Source: Dyella_B sp036746095 (GTDB lineage Bacteria > Pseudomonadota > Gammaproteobacteria > Xanthomonadales > Rhodanobacteraceae). Taken from it: 64,000 nt of DNA. Below, one piece after another: positions 1 to 9,210 of this stretch. The notes beneath the pieces were generated by a model. That model was not told the origin of the DNA and did no database searches. It was given only the letters and a program-made list of their open reading frames with translations. The DNA is taken from NCBI RefSeq assembly GCF_036746095.1, contig NZ_DAIOEU010000006.1, positions 61,185 through 125,184 of the forward strand, given 5' to 3'. A program made the position numbers and the translations under genes. How positions within the stretch are numbered: position 1 is the stretch's first letter; the number at the start of each line of letters is the position of its first letter.

Positions 1-2
1 GT

Positions 3-581
3 CTACGCCAGCGGATTCACGCCGAACAGCCAGTTGTGCAGCCAGAACGCAAACACGGCCCACAGCACGATACCTGCCACGACGGCTATCACCGTGCCCT
101 TCACGGTACCTGGCGGATACACCGTGCCAAGGCGCCGGTCGCGGCGGCGTGCGGCGGCAAACAGCACCACAGCCCATACCAGGAATGCGCCGAACAACAC
201 CACGTCGTATTGCATGCCGGTCGCCAGCAGATGGCCGAACGCCCAGGTTTTTACCGCCAGTACCTGCGGATGGTGCAGCTTGGCCTTGATCATGTTGTTC
301 GGCACGCGGGCTGCCGGGAACAGGATCAAGGCGATCAGCATGAACAAGGCGTTGAGATGCCGCAGCCACATCGGCGGGATGTACAAGATCACCGGATGGC
401 GCCGCGCCATGATGAAACCCGCGACGATCAGCACGAGGCCGATGGCGGCGATGACGGAGTAAATCGCCTTCCAGCGATTCAGGCCGATGCGTTCGATCTG
501 GCGACTGCGCCAGTCGCCGGCGACGATGCGGATGGAATGCAGGCCGAGGAAGATGATCAGGCCGAGGATCAGCACGGGCAT
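3..581 (-). CDS. NnrU family membrane protein
   Basis: A 192-aa integral membrane protein with about five or six hydrophobic segments spread along its length. The opening LILGLIIFLGLHSIRI and the central HP-rich motif (PNNMIKAKLHHPQVLAVKTWAFGHLL) fit the NnrU family, which is linked by name to nitrite/nitric oxide reduction in some bacteria but has no settled biochemical role. The gene is complete: the TAG stop lies at the very left edge of the window. A GAGG sequence sits upstream of the ATG. No denitrification gene is visible nearby, so the nitrogen-oxide role is not supported by context here. Confidence 0.85.
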   Translation of the reverse strand: MPVLILGLIIFLGLHSIRIVAGDWRSRQIERIGLNRWKAIYSVIAAIGLVLIVAGFIMARRHPVILYIPPMWLRHLNALFMLIALILFPAARVPNNMIKAKLHHPQVLAVKTWAFGHLLATGMQYDVVLFGAFLVWAVVLFAAARRRDRRLGTVYPPGTVKGTVIAVVAGIVLWAVFAFWLHNWLFGVNPLA

Positions 582-657
582 GGCGGGAGCCTCAAGCAGA
601 AAAAAATGATGACTTCAGCTACCTGTAAAGCTTATATCCCTCACCATCATGGTAGCG

Positions 658-688
658 ACATAGGCTGGGATGAAATCCCAGCCTATGT
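658..688. repeat. Perfect hairpin of the AGGCTGGGAT type
   Basis: A 14-bp perfect stem (658-671 with 675-688) closed by a GAA loop, containing AGGCTGGGAT and its complement. The same core recurs as the arms of an inverted repeat at 37494-37558. It lies between hutD and the NnrU gene and could act as a transcript stabiliser or terminator, but there is no T-run. Confidence 0.75.
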
Positions 689-715
689 GCTTCAATGTTC
701 CGTAAAGCGACACTT

Positions 716-835
716 CGTCATTCCGGCGAAGGCCGGAATCCAGTTTAAACACGCCGTGCGAAGCACTCAAAACCCTATATGTCGTGTGCTACGCACGTCA
801 TTTTCAACTGGATTCCGGCCTTCGCCGGAATGACG
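716..835. repeat. Paired palindromic repeat, GTCATTCC family (copy 1)
   Basis: Two inverted copies of a short palindrome (GTCATTCCGGCGAAGGCCGG and its complement) flank about 65 bp. The interior contains a smaller imperfect hairpin, GTGCGAAGCAC...GTGCTACGCAC, that is also found in the copy at 58844-58924. This has the layout of REP/BIME-type repeats: each arm can fold alone and the two arms can pair with each other. It fills the gap between hutD and the NnrU gene. Confidence 0.85.
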
Positions 836-855
836 AGCAAGGCGTTGCCGCGCGC

Positions 856-1416
856 TTAATCTCCCAGCAATTCCACCCTCGCCACAAGTGCCAATGCCCC
901 GTCATCCAACGTCACACGCCCCGTCAATGGCGTTGGCAACCAGGCATCGCCCGCCTGCATGCGTCCATCCGACGTATCGATATGCCCACGCGCGCAGTAG
1001 ATCAGCGCCACCGCATCATCCACCACTTGGCGGCCGGGATCTTCCCAGGTCACCAATTCACCGCGCGCCTTCGACCGCCGCAGCATCAGGTTCAGGTCAC
1101 GCGTCGCACCGCCATGCAGCGCAATCGTCACTTTCGATTCGCCTGCAAACGCAAAGGGCGCGAACGGCGTCGTAAGCGCATGGCTGCGGCCATCGTCCAG
1201 CGTCATCGTGAAGCCGGCGCCTTCCAGCAGCGCAATGGTGCGATCGACGCCATCGAAGGCCGAAAACGGCGCGGCGCTATCCACCTCCGCCACGCTGATA
1301 CGCCACGCAAAGTCGTCCATGCTTGCGCCAGCCGGATAGACGGCCAATTCGCGCGTACGCCCCATGCCGTTCTTCCACGGCACGGCCGCACAATCACGCA
1401 GGCGGATGATGCTCAT
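856..1416 (-). CDS. hutD: HutD/Ves family protein
   Basis: A 186-aa cupin-like protein. The N-terminal motif CAAVPWKNGMGRTREL and the later DFAWRISVAEV match the HutD/Ves family. HutD is associated with histidine utilisation and is proposed to limit urocanate-related flux, while Ves of E. coli is of unknown function; the exact role is unclear. No hut genes are visible, and this copy is instead translationally coupled to the helicase upstream: the helicase stop and the hutD start overlap as ATGA at 1413-1416. The family call is strong, the physiological assignment weak. Confidence 0.85.
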   Translation of the reverse strand: MSIIRLRDCAAVPWKNGMGRTRELAVYPAGASMDDFAWRISVAEVDSAAPFSAFDGVDRTIALLEGAGFTMTLDDGRSHALTTPFAPFAFAGESKVTIALHGGATRDLNLMLRRSKARGELVTWEDPGRQVVDDAVALIYCARGHIDTSDGRMQAGDAWLPTPLTGRVTLDDGALALVARVELLGD

Positions 1417-3515
1417 GCGGTACGCTCGATCACGCGTTGGAAAGGGGGCAGGGCTTTAAGCATCTGGCTGCCGTATTGCCGCGTAATGACACGGCGATCC
1501 AGCAGCACGATCCGGCCGCGATCGGTTTCGCTGCGGATCAGGCGGCCGCAATATTGAATCAATAGCCGTGTGGCTTCAGGCACGGCGACTTCCATGAAGG
1601 GGTTGCGTCCGCGCGATTCCAGCCACTCGGCATACGTGGCGCCGACGGGGTCGGTCGGCACGGCGAAAGGCAATTGCGTGATCACCACTGTCTCGCACAA
1701 CTTGCCGGGCAAATCCAAGCCTTCGCCGAAAGACGCCAGGCCAAACAAGGTGCTGCCCTTGCCTGCTTCGACGGCTTGAACGTGTTCGGCAATCAATTGC
1801 GTTTTGCCCAACGAACCTTGCGCGCGCACTTTGCGCACCTTGTCGATCGGCAGGCGTTGCAGCACGCGTTCCAGCTTTGCGCGCGAGGTGAACAGCACCA
1901 GGTTGCCGGCATTCCAATCCAGGTTGTCAGCCAGCCAGTCGGTGATTTCCTGTGCGTGTTGTTCGCGTGCATCGGGCAAGGCGGACAGGGCCGGTATTTC
2001 CAGGCGCGCTTGGGCGCCAAGATCGAACGGCGAAGGCAGGCTCACCGTCACCGCATCGTCCGGCAACCCCACGGCATCGGCAAAGCCGCGGAAGTTGCCG
2101 CCTACGCTCAAGGTGGCGGACGTCATCACGGCGGCGCTGGCGTTGTCCCAGAGAATGCTGCGCAACAGTGCCCCGGCGGAAACGGCCGACGCATGACAAA
2201 CCAATTGCTGGTCGTTGGATAGCGTGACCCAGCGCGCAAGTGGCGGTGCATGTTCCGGATCATCACTGGACCATGCGCGCCACGTGCGCACCTGGCGATC
2301 GATGCGCTCCATGGCCATGCCCAATTCGCGCGACAACGCTTCCTGCGTCGGGCCGCCTTCGCTCATCTCGGTGACGGTGCGCCGCACGGCGGTCAGCCAG
2401 CGCTGCACCTCGCTGCTGGTAATGTAGAGCAGCGTGGCGTGATGCACCCAGTTGTCCGGCAACTGACCCAGCGAGCCGCGATAGACCGGTTCGGCTTCCG
2501 CCGGATCGGGCAGCCACGATTGGCGAATCTCTTTTTCCAGCGCTTCCAGCGCGTCGCTCAGCTCCTGCAGTTTTTCGTCGCCGGCATCGAGGGTGAGCTT
2601 GCCGATCACTTCTTTGTCGGTCAGCGAATAAGCCGCGTGCACTTGTCGGCCGAGTCGGCTGATCTGGCGCACGGCGAAGTTGAGCGCCACTTCCGACGCG
2701 CCGCGGTCGATGGTCTTGGCGGGCATGTGATGCGCTTCGTCGAACACGTACAGCGTTTCTTCCGGCTTGGGCAGGAACACGCCGCCCCAGCTTTCTTCGC
2801 CGCTGGACAGCGTGAGATCGGCCAGCACCAGGTCCTGGTTGGCGACGATGATGTCGGCATCCGCCGCGGCACGACGCGCCGCGAAGAACGGGCAGAGCAT
2901 GAAGTACGCGCAGCGGCGGCCGGTGCAACCGCCCGTGCTGGTGGTGATCATGCCGCGCAACATGTCGCCGGGCGTTTCAGGCGCGGCATCCATGTCGCCG
3001 TTCCATTCGTTGCGATCGAAGGCGTCGGTAAGCTTGCGCAATACCTGCTTGTCGCGCTCGGCCGGCGGCTTGCTCCACAACGCGAGATCGGCATCCAGGC
3101 CCAAACCCATCTGTGCGCTTTCGGCCACGCTGCTGCCCGCCATGCGCAGGTTGCGTGGGCACACGTAGCGGCCGCGCCCCTTGGCCAGCGCCACTTTCAT
3201 CTCGCGGCCGTAGAGTTTCAGGAACAGCGGGATATCGCGCTCCACCAGCTGTTCCTGCAGCGCGACGGTGGCGGTGGCGATCAGCAGCTTCTTCTTCAAG
3301 GCCTTCGCCGCTTCCACGCCGGCAATGAGATAGGCCATCGATTTACCGGTGCCGGTGGGTGCTTCGATCACTGCCGCGCCACCTGCTTGCGCCAATGCCT
3401 TGGCGACCTCGGCAATCATGCGCGTTTGCGCTGCGCGCGCACGAAAACCCGGCAGGCCTTCTTTCATGCGGGCATAGGCGTCGCGAATGCGGTCCTTGAG
3501 TTCGTCAGTAAGCAT
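1413..3515 (-). CDS. dinG: DinG-type ATP-dependent DNA helicase
   Basis: A 700-aa superfamily 2, XPD/DinG-like 5'-3' helicase. Visible motifs are Walker A EAPTGTGKS (residues 51-59), the Walker B/DEAH box VFDEAHHMP (around residue 260), and cysteines in CPRNL and in GGCTGRRCAYFMLC that fit the iron-sulphur cluster of this family. The C-terminal half has helicase motifs V-VI ending in QYCGRLIRSETDRGR. E. coli DinG resolves R-loops and other replication obstacles; YoaA is a close paralogue and cannot be separated from it by eye. The start overlaps the end of the upstream FAD enzyme by 11 bp, and the stop overlaps hutD, so the three form one transcription unit. Confidence 0.93.
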   Translation of the reverse strand: MLTDELKDRIRDAYARMKEGLPGFRARAAQTRMIAEVAKALAQAGGAAVIEAPTGTGKSMAYLIAGVEAAKALKKKLLIATATVALQEQLVERDIPLFLKLYGREMKVALAKGRGRYVCPRNLRMAGSSVAESAQMGLGLDADLALWSKPPAERDKQVLRKLTDAFDRNEWNGDMDAAPETPGDMLRGMITTSTGGCTGRRCAYFMLCPFFAARRAAADADIIVANQDLVLADLTLSSGEESWGGVFLPKPEETLYVFDEAHHMPAKTIDRGASEVALNFAVRQISRLGRQVHAAYSLTDKEVIGKLTLDAGDEKLQELSDALEALEKEIRQSWLPDPAEAEPVYRGSLGQLPDNWVHHATLLYITSSEVQRWLTAVRRTVTEMSEGGPTQEALSRELGMAMERIDRQVRTWRAWSSDDPEHAPPLARWVTLSNDQQLVCHASAVSAGALLRSILWDNASAAVMTSATLSVGGNFRGFADAVGLPDDAVTVSLPSPFDLGAQARLEIPALSALPDAREQHAQEITDWLADNLDWNAGNLVLFTSRAKLERVLQRLPIDKVRKVRAQGSLGKTQLIAEHVQAVEAGKGSTLFGLASFGEGLDLPGKLCETVVITQLPFAVPTDPVGATYAEWLESRGRNPFMEVAVPEATRLLIQYCGRLIRSETDRGRIVLLDRRVITRQYGSQMLKALPPFQRVIERTA

Positions 3516-5154
3516 GGGCTTCCTGGCGCGTGATGCTCAGTGCGACGGCTTCGGCGATGCGAATGCCGTCGACACCGGCCGAAAGAATGCCGCCTGCATA
3601 ACCGGCGCCTTCGCCGGCCGGAAACAGGCCGCGCGTGTTGAGGCTCTGCAAGCTTTCATCGTCGCGGCGAATGCGCACCGGCGACGAGGTGCGTGTTTCC
3701 ACGCCGGTAAAGATCGCATCGGGCCGTGCGAAGCCCTTGATCTTGCGATCGAAGGCTGGCATCGCCTCGCGAATGGCTGCTATTGCGTAATCCGGCAACG
3801 CGGGCGCCAGATCCGTCAGGTGTACGCCGGGCTTGTACGAAGGCTGCACCTCGCCCAGTGCCGTGGATGCGTTGCCGGCGAGAAAATCGCCCAGCAGTTG
3901 GCCTGGCGCTTCGTACGTGCCGCCACCCAGCTCGAATGCGCGGCTTTCCAGATGGCGTTGCAATGTGATGCCGGCCAGCGGGCTGCCGCTATCGTCATAC
4001 GGGGTGAAGTCGCTGGGCTCGATGCCCACCACGATCGCCGCATTCGCATTGCGTTCGTTGCGCGAATACTGGCTCATGCCATTGGTTACCACACGCCCCG
4101 GCTCACTGGTGGCCGCCACCACCGTGCCGCCCGGACACATGCAGAAGCTGTATACCGAGCGGCCATTGCGGCAGTGGTGCACCAGTTTGTAATCCGCGGC
4201 GCCAAGTAACGGATGGCCGGCCTGCGGGCCGAAGCGCGCGCGATCGATGATCGACTGCGGATGCTCCACGCGAAAGCCGATCGAGAACGGCTTGGCTTCC
4301 AGGTACACGCCGCGTCTGTGCAGCATCTCGAAGGTGTCGCGTGCGCTGTGGCCGAGCGCCAGTACGACATGATCGGTGCGAATCTGCTCGCCGTTCGACA
4401 ACGCGACACCGCGCACGTGGCGTGTGCCTTCCGCATCGGTATCGACCAGCAGATCATCCACGCGCTGCTGGAAACGGATTTCCCCGCCCAGCGCTTCGAT
4501 GGTGTTGCGCATGTTCTCGACCATCGTCACGAGGCGGAAGGTGCCGATGTGCGGCTTGCTCACATAGATGATTTCTTCCGGCGCGCCAGCCTTCACGAAT
4601 TCCGTCAGTACCTTGCGGCCGTAATGCTTGGGATCGGAAATCTGGCTGTACAGCTTGCCGTCGGAAAACGTACCAGCGCCGCCCTCGCCGAACTGCACGT
4701 TCGACTCCGGGTGCAGGTTGCGCTTGCGCCACAGGTCCCAGGTGTCCTTGGTGCGCTCGCGTACGGCCTTGCCGCGTTCCAGGATGATCGGCCGAAAGCC
4801 CATCTGCGCCAGCACCAAGCCGGCGAACAGCCCGCATGGACCCAGGCCGATCACCACCGGCCGGTGTTCCAGCGTGGCCGGGGCCTTCGTTACGAAGTGG
4901 TAGTTCGTATCCGGTGTGGGGCGCACATGCGGATCGTCCGCAAAACGCGCCAGCAGCGTGGCTTCGTCAGCCACATCCACATCCAGCGTGTAGATCAGCT
5001 GGATCGCCCCGCGCTTGCGGGCGTCATGGCCGCGGCGAAACACGCTATAGCCACGAATGGCGGCGGCGCCGACATGCAGCTTGGCGCGGATGGCCGCGGC
5101 CAGCGCTTCCTCGGGGTGATCCAGGGGCAGCTTGATGTCGGTGAGTCGCAGCAT
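3505..5154 (-). CDS. FAD-dependent dehydrogenase (COG2509 type)
   Basis: A 549-aa protein with a Rossmann FAD-binding motif GLGPCGLFAGLVLAQ followed by IILERGKAVRERTKD and the family hallmark NVQFGEGGAGTFSDGKLYSQ. A second dinucleotide signature, GEGAGYAGGILSAGVDG, lies near the C-terminus. This is the uncharacterised NAD(P)/FAD-dependent oxidoreductase group COG2509; the substrate is not known. The N-terminal ~90 residues form a separate small domain typical of the family. It is the first gene of a run with the DinG helicase and hutD, overlapping the helicase start by 11 bp. Confidence 0.9.
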   Translation of the reverse strand: MLRLTDIKLPLDHPEEALAAAIRAKLHVGAAAIRGYSVFRRGHDARKRGAIQLIYTLDVDVADEATLLARFADDPHVRPTPDTNYHFVTKAPATLEHRPVVIGLGPCGLFAGLVLAQMGFRPIILERGKAVRERTKDTWDLWRKRNLHPESNVQFGEGGAGTFSDGKLYSQISDPKHYGRKVLTEFVKAGAPEEIIYVSKPHIGTFRLVTMVENMRNTIEALGGEIRFQQRVDDLLVDTDAEGTRHVRGVALSNGEQIRTDHVVLALGHSARDTFEMLHRRGVYLEAKPFSIGFRVEHPQSIIDRARFGPQAGHPLLGAADYKLVHHCRNGRSVYSFCMCPGGTVVAATSEPGRVVTNGMSQYSRNERNANAAIVVGIEPSDFTPYDDSGSPLAGITLQRHLESRAFELGGGTYEAPGQLLGDFLAGNASTALGEVQPSYKPGVHLTDLAPALPDYAIAAIREAMPAFDRKIKGFARPDAIFTGVETRTSSPVRIRRDDESLQSLNTRGLFPAGEGAGYAGGILSAGVDGIRIAEAVALSITRQEAHAY

Positions 5155-5388
5155 GCGGGCAGGGCGGGATAAACGGCAGGCTATTGTCGCAAAGCTGACC
5201 GCGTCGCGCCGCTTTATATGGCTTTTCCCGCGCCACGTCGGGGCTTTGCAGGCTGAAATGAAATCCCCGCAGCGCTCCGCAAGCCGGGATTTGCACCCCA
5301 GACTACTTGCAGCCCACCGCGCTCCTGGGCTGGATGAGCGAATGCGAAGCCCCGCAATCCCGCGCCGGTCGCCGCCCCTTACGCGGGT
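5155..5388. other. Intergenic region with no gene seen
   Basis: Gap between the start of the FAD enzyme and the end of the FrnE-type gene, both on the minus strand. It must hold the promoter of the FAD enzyme-dinG-hutD unit. A short inverted repeat, CAGCCCA...TGGGCTG, lies around 5308-5331. No convincing coding frame or RNA gene was seen. Confidence 0.4.
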
Positions 5389-6042
5389 TCACCCCTCGGC
5401 GGCCACCTGCCGCAGCGTCTGCTCGAACACCTCCGGCGGCTGTCCACCCTGGACCAGATATTTCCCATTGATGATCACCGACGGCACCGCCCGGATGCCT
5501 TGCGACTGGAAGAACTGCTCCTGCTGGCGCACCTCATCCGCATAGCGGTTCTCCGCCAATACCTTGCGTGCCTGCGTGATATCCAGCCCGACTTCGCTGG
5601 CCACCCGCACCAGCACGTCGTGGGAACTGACGTTCTCGCCCTTGCTGAAGTACGTCTCCAGCAAAGCCAGCTTCAGCGCCGGCTGCTTGCCTTCCAATTC
5701 CGCCCAATGCAGCAGGCGATGCGCGTCGAAGGTGTTGTAGATGCGGCTGCGCTTGTCCATGTCGAACACAAAGCCAAGGCTGGCCCCGCGCTGGCGGATG
5801 CCCTCCTGGTTCTTCGCCATCTGCTCCGGCGTGCTGCCGTACTTGTGCGCCAGGTGCTCGGCCACGTTTTCGCCTTCCGGCCCCATCTGCGGATTCAGTT
5901 CGAAGGGCTGGAAATGCAGATCGGCCACTACCTCGCCATCGAGTCGCTGTAGTGCCTGTTCCAGCGATTTGAGGCCGATGGCGCACCACGGGCAGACGAC
6001 ATCGGAGACGAAGTCGATTTTGAGATGGGTGGGAGTGGTCAT
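5389..6042 (-). CDS. DsbA-family oxidoreductase, FrnE type
   Basis: A 217-aa thioredoxin-fold protein. The active-site motif CPWC lies at residues 17-20 directly after the first strand (KIDFVSDVV), and a cis-proline motif AVPSVIINGKYLVQGGQ lies near the C-terminus. It has no signal peptide, so like FrnE and 2-hydroxychromene-2-carboxylate isomerase relatives it should act in the cytoplasm. The start was placed at MTTPTHLK; a longer GTG-initiated frame adds only ten unconserved residues. It stands alone, with its own short upstream region. Confidence 0.9.
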   Translation of the reverse strand: MTTPTHLKIDFVSDVVCPWCAIGLKSLEQALQRLDGEVVADLHFQPFELNPQMGPEGENVAEHLAHKYGSTPEQMAKNQEGIRQRGASLGFVFDMDKRSRIYNTFDAHRLLHWAELEGKQPALKLALLETYFSKGENVSSHDVLVRVASEVGLDITQARKVLAENRYADEVRQQEQFFQSQGIRAVPSVIINGKYLVQGGQPPEVFEQTLRQVAAEG

Positions 6043-6122
6043 TACATATTCCGATAGGAGTAGCGGGCACACCCGTGGATAAGGACGCTTTGCATCAAAT
6101 CAATGGTGATGTTGATTGGGGA

Positions 6123-6156
6123 TAAAAAAACGGAGTCGGCACTGCCGACCCCGTTT
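6123..6156 (-). terminator. Rho-independent terminator of the Oar-like receptor gene
   Basis: Read on the minus strand, an 11-bp GC-rich stem with one mismatch (ACGGGGTCGGC pairing with GCCGACTCCGT) and a 3-nt loop is followed by seven T. It starts about 20 bp after the receptor stop codon and before the FrnE-type gene. Confidence 0.88.
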
Positions 6157-6177
6157 GCCCCCCAATACGCCAACCGG

Positions 6178-9100
6178 TTACCAATCGTATGAAGCTGAAA
6201 GGCGGACATACCTTGGCGTTTGCATATATAGAGGCATTCCGTATGTGTTGGAAACCGTGCCGGAGACGGTCTCATACGTGGCATCCAACGCTGTGGGTCG
6301 CCGTTCGTTCAATACATTGAAAATGTCGAGATTGAGCGCCAGCTTCTTGTCTACGAACAAAGGACGGTACGTTACACCTAGGTTGACGGTCTTTGTCCAT
6401 GGCAGGCGACCAAAACTACCCAGCGACGTGGCCTTGCCATTGCAGTAGTGATAGGAGGAGCCGTAACCCGCCGGATCATTGTCTAGATCGCTTCCTGGCC
6501 CTGCGTAATAGCCCATGCAGACCTTGGGCGCGCCGGATGCGACCTGCAATGAACCGGACACCATCCATTCGGGATTGATTTGATAGGCACCGTACGCCTT
6601 GAACTGGTGTGTTCGATCGTTGGACAACACACCGTTGCTGGCTTCCATCAGCTGCCAATAATCCCAGTCCTGCGTTTTGGAAATATCCTCCTGGCCGACA
6701 GTCGACAGCACTTGACCTTCCGTATTGCCATAGTTGCGCGAGAAGGTGTAGTCGAGGCGACCCTGCCACTTACCGTCGAATGGATGTTCCAGGAACATGT
6801 CCAGCGCGTAATATTTGCGTTTCGCACCGTTGTTGAAGCCCCAATCGTGGTTGCTCATGGTGACTTGGGAATATCCGTTGCCGTCAGCGTTTGGGAGCAA
6901 GAATGTATTGGTTCTCCCTGGGTTGAAAATCAAACAACCGGAAGGGAACGCTACGCTGTCTGGATCGATGCCCTGTGCGATGGCTTTGGTTGCCAAGGCA
7001 TCTACGTCGCAAACATCGTCGATGGCAGCCTGCAATTTTCGCATCGTGATTTTTGCGCCGTATACCCAGTGCTCACCTAGCATTTTGTTGAACCCAAGAA
7101 TGGCTTCATCTTGATACTGTGAGCGTAGATCTGTGGCCGTTACTGTCTTGGGATCCGGAGCCTGTCCAAATTCGCCATTGGGCGAAAAAACCGGCCCAAG
7201 AGGCTTCAGGCCGGTCGGAGCCCCTGTCGCGGAGTCGATGCCCGTATAGGTGAAATATTCATAGGTCATCGTGGACGCAGAAGCCGCGCGAATCGCTACG
7301 CTATTGGGTAGGGCGAGATAGTAGCGGCCGAGGTTGCCAAAGAGCTTGAAGGTGGAGTCACCGAACACATCCCAGCTGAAGCCAAGGCGAGGAGCCCATT
7401 GGTTCGTGTTGTGCACGAAGGCCTGGTGGGCATTGTTGTAGTTGGTGAATTGATCGTTGCGAAGGCCGATGTTCAACAGCCAACGGTCATTGATTTGCCA
7501 TTGATCCTCGATGTACTGAGCTTTTTGCTCAACCGACATATTGGTTGCATTGCTGTTTACGTATCTAGATACGTAATAGCCTTCGCCGCCCGGTGCACCT
7601 ATGCCAAAGTGCGAGCTAATCGGAGTATTTGGATTCGCCGATTTGCCATAAATCCACCAGTAACCAGGGCCGGAGGCTTGCTGGCCTTCGTCGGTGGCCG
7701 AGCTACTAATATTGTCGATGCCTGCGGACAGCAAGTGATCGCCAAGTTTGTACTCCAGATCGAGTCGTAGGCCGCGACTTTGATATCTTGCGTTAGGCGG
7801 TGTTATGTAGCCAACGTTATTGTTGTTGCCAATAGGCTGGCCGCCTGTGATGCCAGGGTCCTGGCTCTGTACGCTTTTGAGATATGGAAGAGTGGGGTCC
7901 ACGCCTGGGATCTGGCTGAAATCGATGGCCCTGTTGATGCCGTAGGTTGCTGAAAACGTCAGATCATCGGTGAGGTAGCTGGTGAACTTTCCGATATATA
8001 TGTCGGATCCCGTTTTGGTCTCCAAGTCGTGGCCGATCAGTTCGCCCTTCGCGCCGGTTGCATAGCTGTATGCGTACTCATTGCTGTTGTACGAGTTTTT
8101 GTTGGAAATGTTGGTCAGTTCAAGGATGTTGCTGTCATTGATGTTCCAATCCAGCTTGACGTAGTGCTTGGGCGTTGTGTAGCTGTAGTTGTTAACGAAA
8201 GGCTGCGAGGCAGCGATGCTGGATGTCGCTCTACTATCCTGCTTTTGTGCTTCCACGGCTGCGAACAGAAACAGTTTGTCTTTGATCAGCGGCCCGCCTA
8301 GATAAGCGTCGTAAGTGGTCACAGTGCTCTTATTGTCTTTGCGTGAACGATTGATCGTTCCCGGGAGATTTGGATTGTCGTAACCGTAATTTTCAGGCAG
8401 CGCAGCGTCGGGGTAGTAGGTATTCCGGGGATCGGAGGCAAGGGAACTAGGCGCCCATTGAGCCTGGACACCGAAATGCCATTCGTTGGTGCCGCGTTTG
8501 CCGATTTGATTGATTACGCCGCCGGTCGAGCGACCGTATTTGGCGCTATAGCCCCCGGTAAAAATTTCTTGCTGATCGATGGCTCCATAAGGTAGCCCTA
8601 TGCCGCCAAGGCCATTGAGAGGGTCGGTGGTGTTGTAGCCATTGATGTAATAGGCGTTCTCGGAAACGGAAGCGCCTCCAAACGACACTAGCGCGTTGCC
8701 GGTGGGGCCAGAGAAGTAGCCACTACCGGCAACAACGCCAGGCGCGAGCATGGCGATGGCTTCTGCATTGCGCGCGAGAGGGAGTTTGTCGAGATCTTTA
8801 GCGGTAATGACGGTGCGCGAATCGACTGTGGTCACGTCGATGGGGGCAATGGCATTGGCGGTTACAGAAATGGTTTCCAGCGATTTGTTGCCGGATGCGA
8901 TGAATGAAGCATCGGCGCTTGAGTTCACTACAACTTGTACGTCGTTGCGCGTGGCGACTACGGTGCCTTCGTGCTGGAGTGTAACTGTGTAATTGCCAAC
9001 AGGAAGGCTGGTGATGTTGAAGTGCCCGGAATTGTCCACGGTGGTCCTGCGCATCACGCCGGTGTTACTTGTGGCGGTAACCGTTGCGCCTGCCTGTGCC

Positions 9101-9210
9101 TGACCCGTGATGGTGCCGGTGGTGGATTGCGCAAGTACATCCGTGTTGGCCAACGCAGCAGCGCATGCCAACACCAGCAATGAATAATTAAAGGTATTTC
9201 TCGCTTTCAA
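6178..9210 (-). CDS. Oar-like TonB-dependent receptor with N-terminal carboxypeptidase-regulatory-like domain
   Basis: A 1010-aa outer membrane protein. From a TTG start (9208-9210), preceded by GGGAGAG six bases upstream, it has a signal peptide ending LANTDVLAQ, a CarboxypepD-reg-like domain (about residues 28-110, with GHFNITSLPVGNYTVTL), a plug domain (SRTVITAKDLDKLPLARNAEAIA; YYINGYNTTDPLNGLGG), then a long beta-barrel ending in aromatic YDW. This architecture is that of Oar-type receptors, whose substrates are largely unknown. No partner gene is nearby. Its base composition looks lower in G+C than its neighbours, which may mean transfer. An upstream in-frame ATG at 9297 would break the signal peptide and is not preferred. 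Confidence 0.9.
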   Translation of the reverse strand: MKARNTFNYSLLVLACAAALANTDVLAQSTTGTITGQAQAGATVTATSNTGVMRRTTVDNSGHFNITSLPVGNYTVTLQHEGTVVATRNDVQVVVNSSADASFIASGNKSLETISVTANAIAPIDVTTVDSRTVITAKDLDKLPLARNAEAIAMLAPGVVAGSGYFSGPTGNALVSFGGASVSENAYYINGYNTTDPLNGLGGIGLPYGAIDQQEIFTGGYSAKYGRSTGGVINQIGKRGTNEWHFGVQAQWAPSSLASDPRNTYYPDAALPENYGYDNPNLPGTINRSRKDNKSTVTTYDAYLGGPLIKDKLFLFAAVEAQKQDSRATSSIAASQPFVNNYSYTTPKHYVKLDWNINDSNILELTNISNKNSYNSNEYAYSYATGAKGELIGHDLETKTGSDIYIGKFTSYLTDDLTFSATYGINRAIDFSQIPGVDPTLPYLKSVQSQDPGITGGQPIGNNNNVGYITPPNARYQSRGLRLDLEYKLGDHLLSAGIDNISSSATDEGQQASGPGYWWIYGKSANPNTPISSHFGIGAPGGEGYYVSRYVNSNATNMSVEQKAQYIEDQWQINDRWLLNIGLRNDQFTNYNNAHQAFVHNTNQWAPRLGFSWDVFGDSTFKLFGNLGRYYLALPNSVAIRAASASTMTYEYFTYTGIDSATGAPTGLKPLGPVFSPNGEFGQAPDPKTVTATDLRSQYQDEAILGFNKMLGEHWVYGAKITMRKLQAAIDDVCDVDALATKAIAQGIDPDSVAFPSGCLIFNPGRTNTFLLPNADGNGYSQVTMSNHDWGFNNGAKRKYYALDMFLEHPFDGKWQGRLDYTFSRNYGNTEGQVLSTVGQEDISKTQDWDYWQLMEASNGVLSNDRTHQFKAYGAYQINPEWMVSGSLQVASGAPKVCMGYYAGPGSDLDNDPAGYGSSYHYCNGKATSLGSFGRLPWTKTVNLGVTYRPLFVDKKLALNLDIFNVLNERRPTALDATYETVSGTVSNTYGMPLYMQTPRYVRLSASYDW

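Noticed and set aside
716..835. Possible CRISPR array or riboswitch in the repeat-rich gap
   Set aside because: There are only two inverted units, not regularly spaced direct repeats, and the same sequence recurs in unrelated gaps.
2250..3533. 427-codon plus-strand frame opposite dinG
   Set aside because: It is the antisense shadow of a well-supported helicase gene; the translation is rich in Arg, His and Ala with no motif. The same holds for the long frames opposite rlmI, uvrD and the GH13 alpha-glucosidase.
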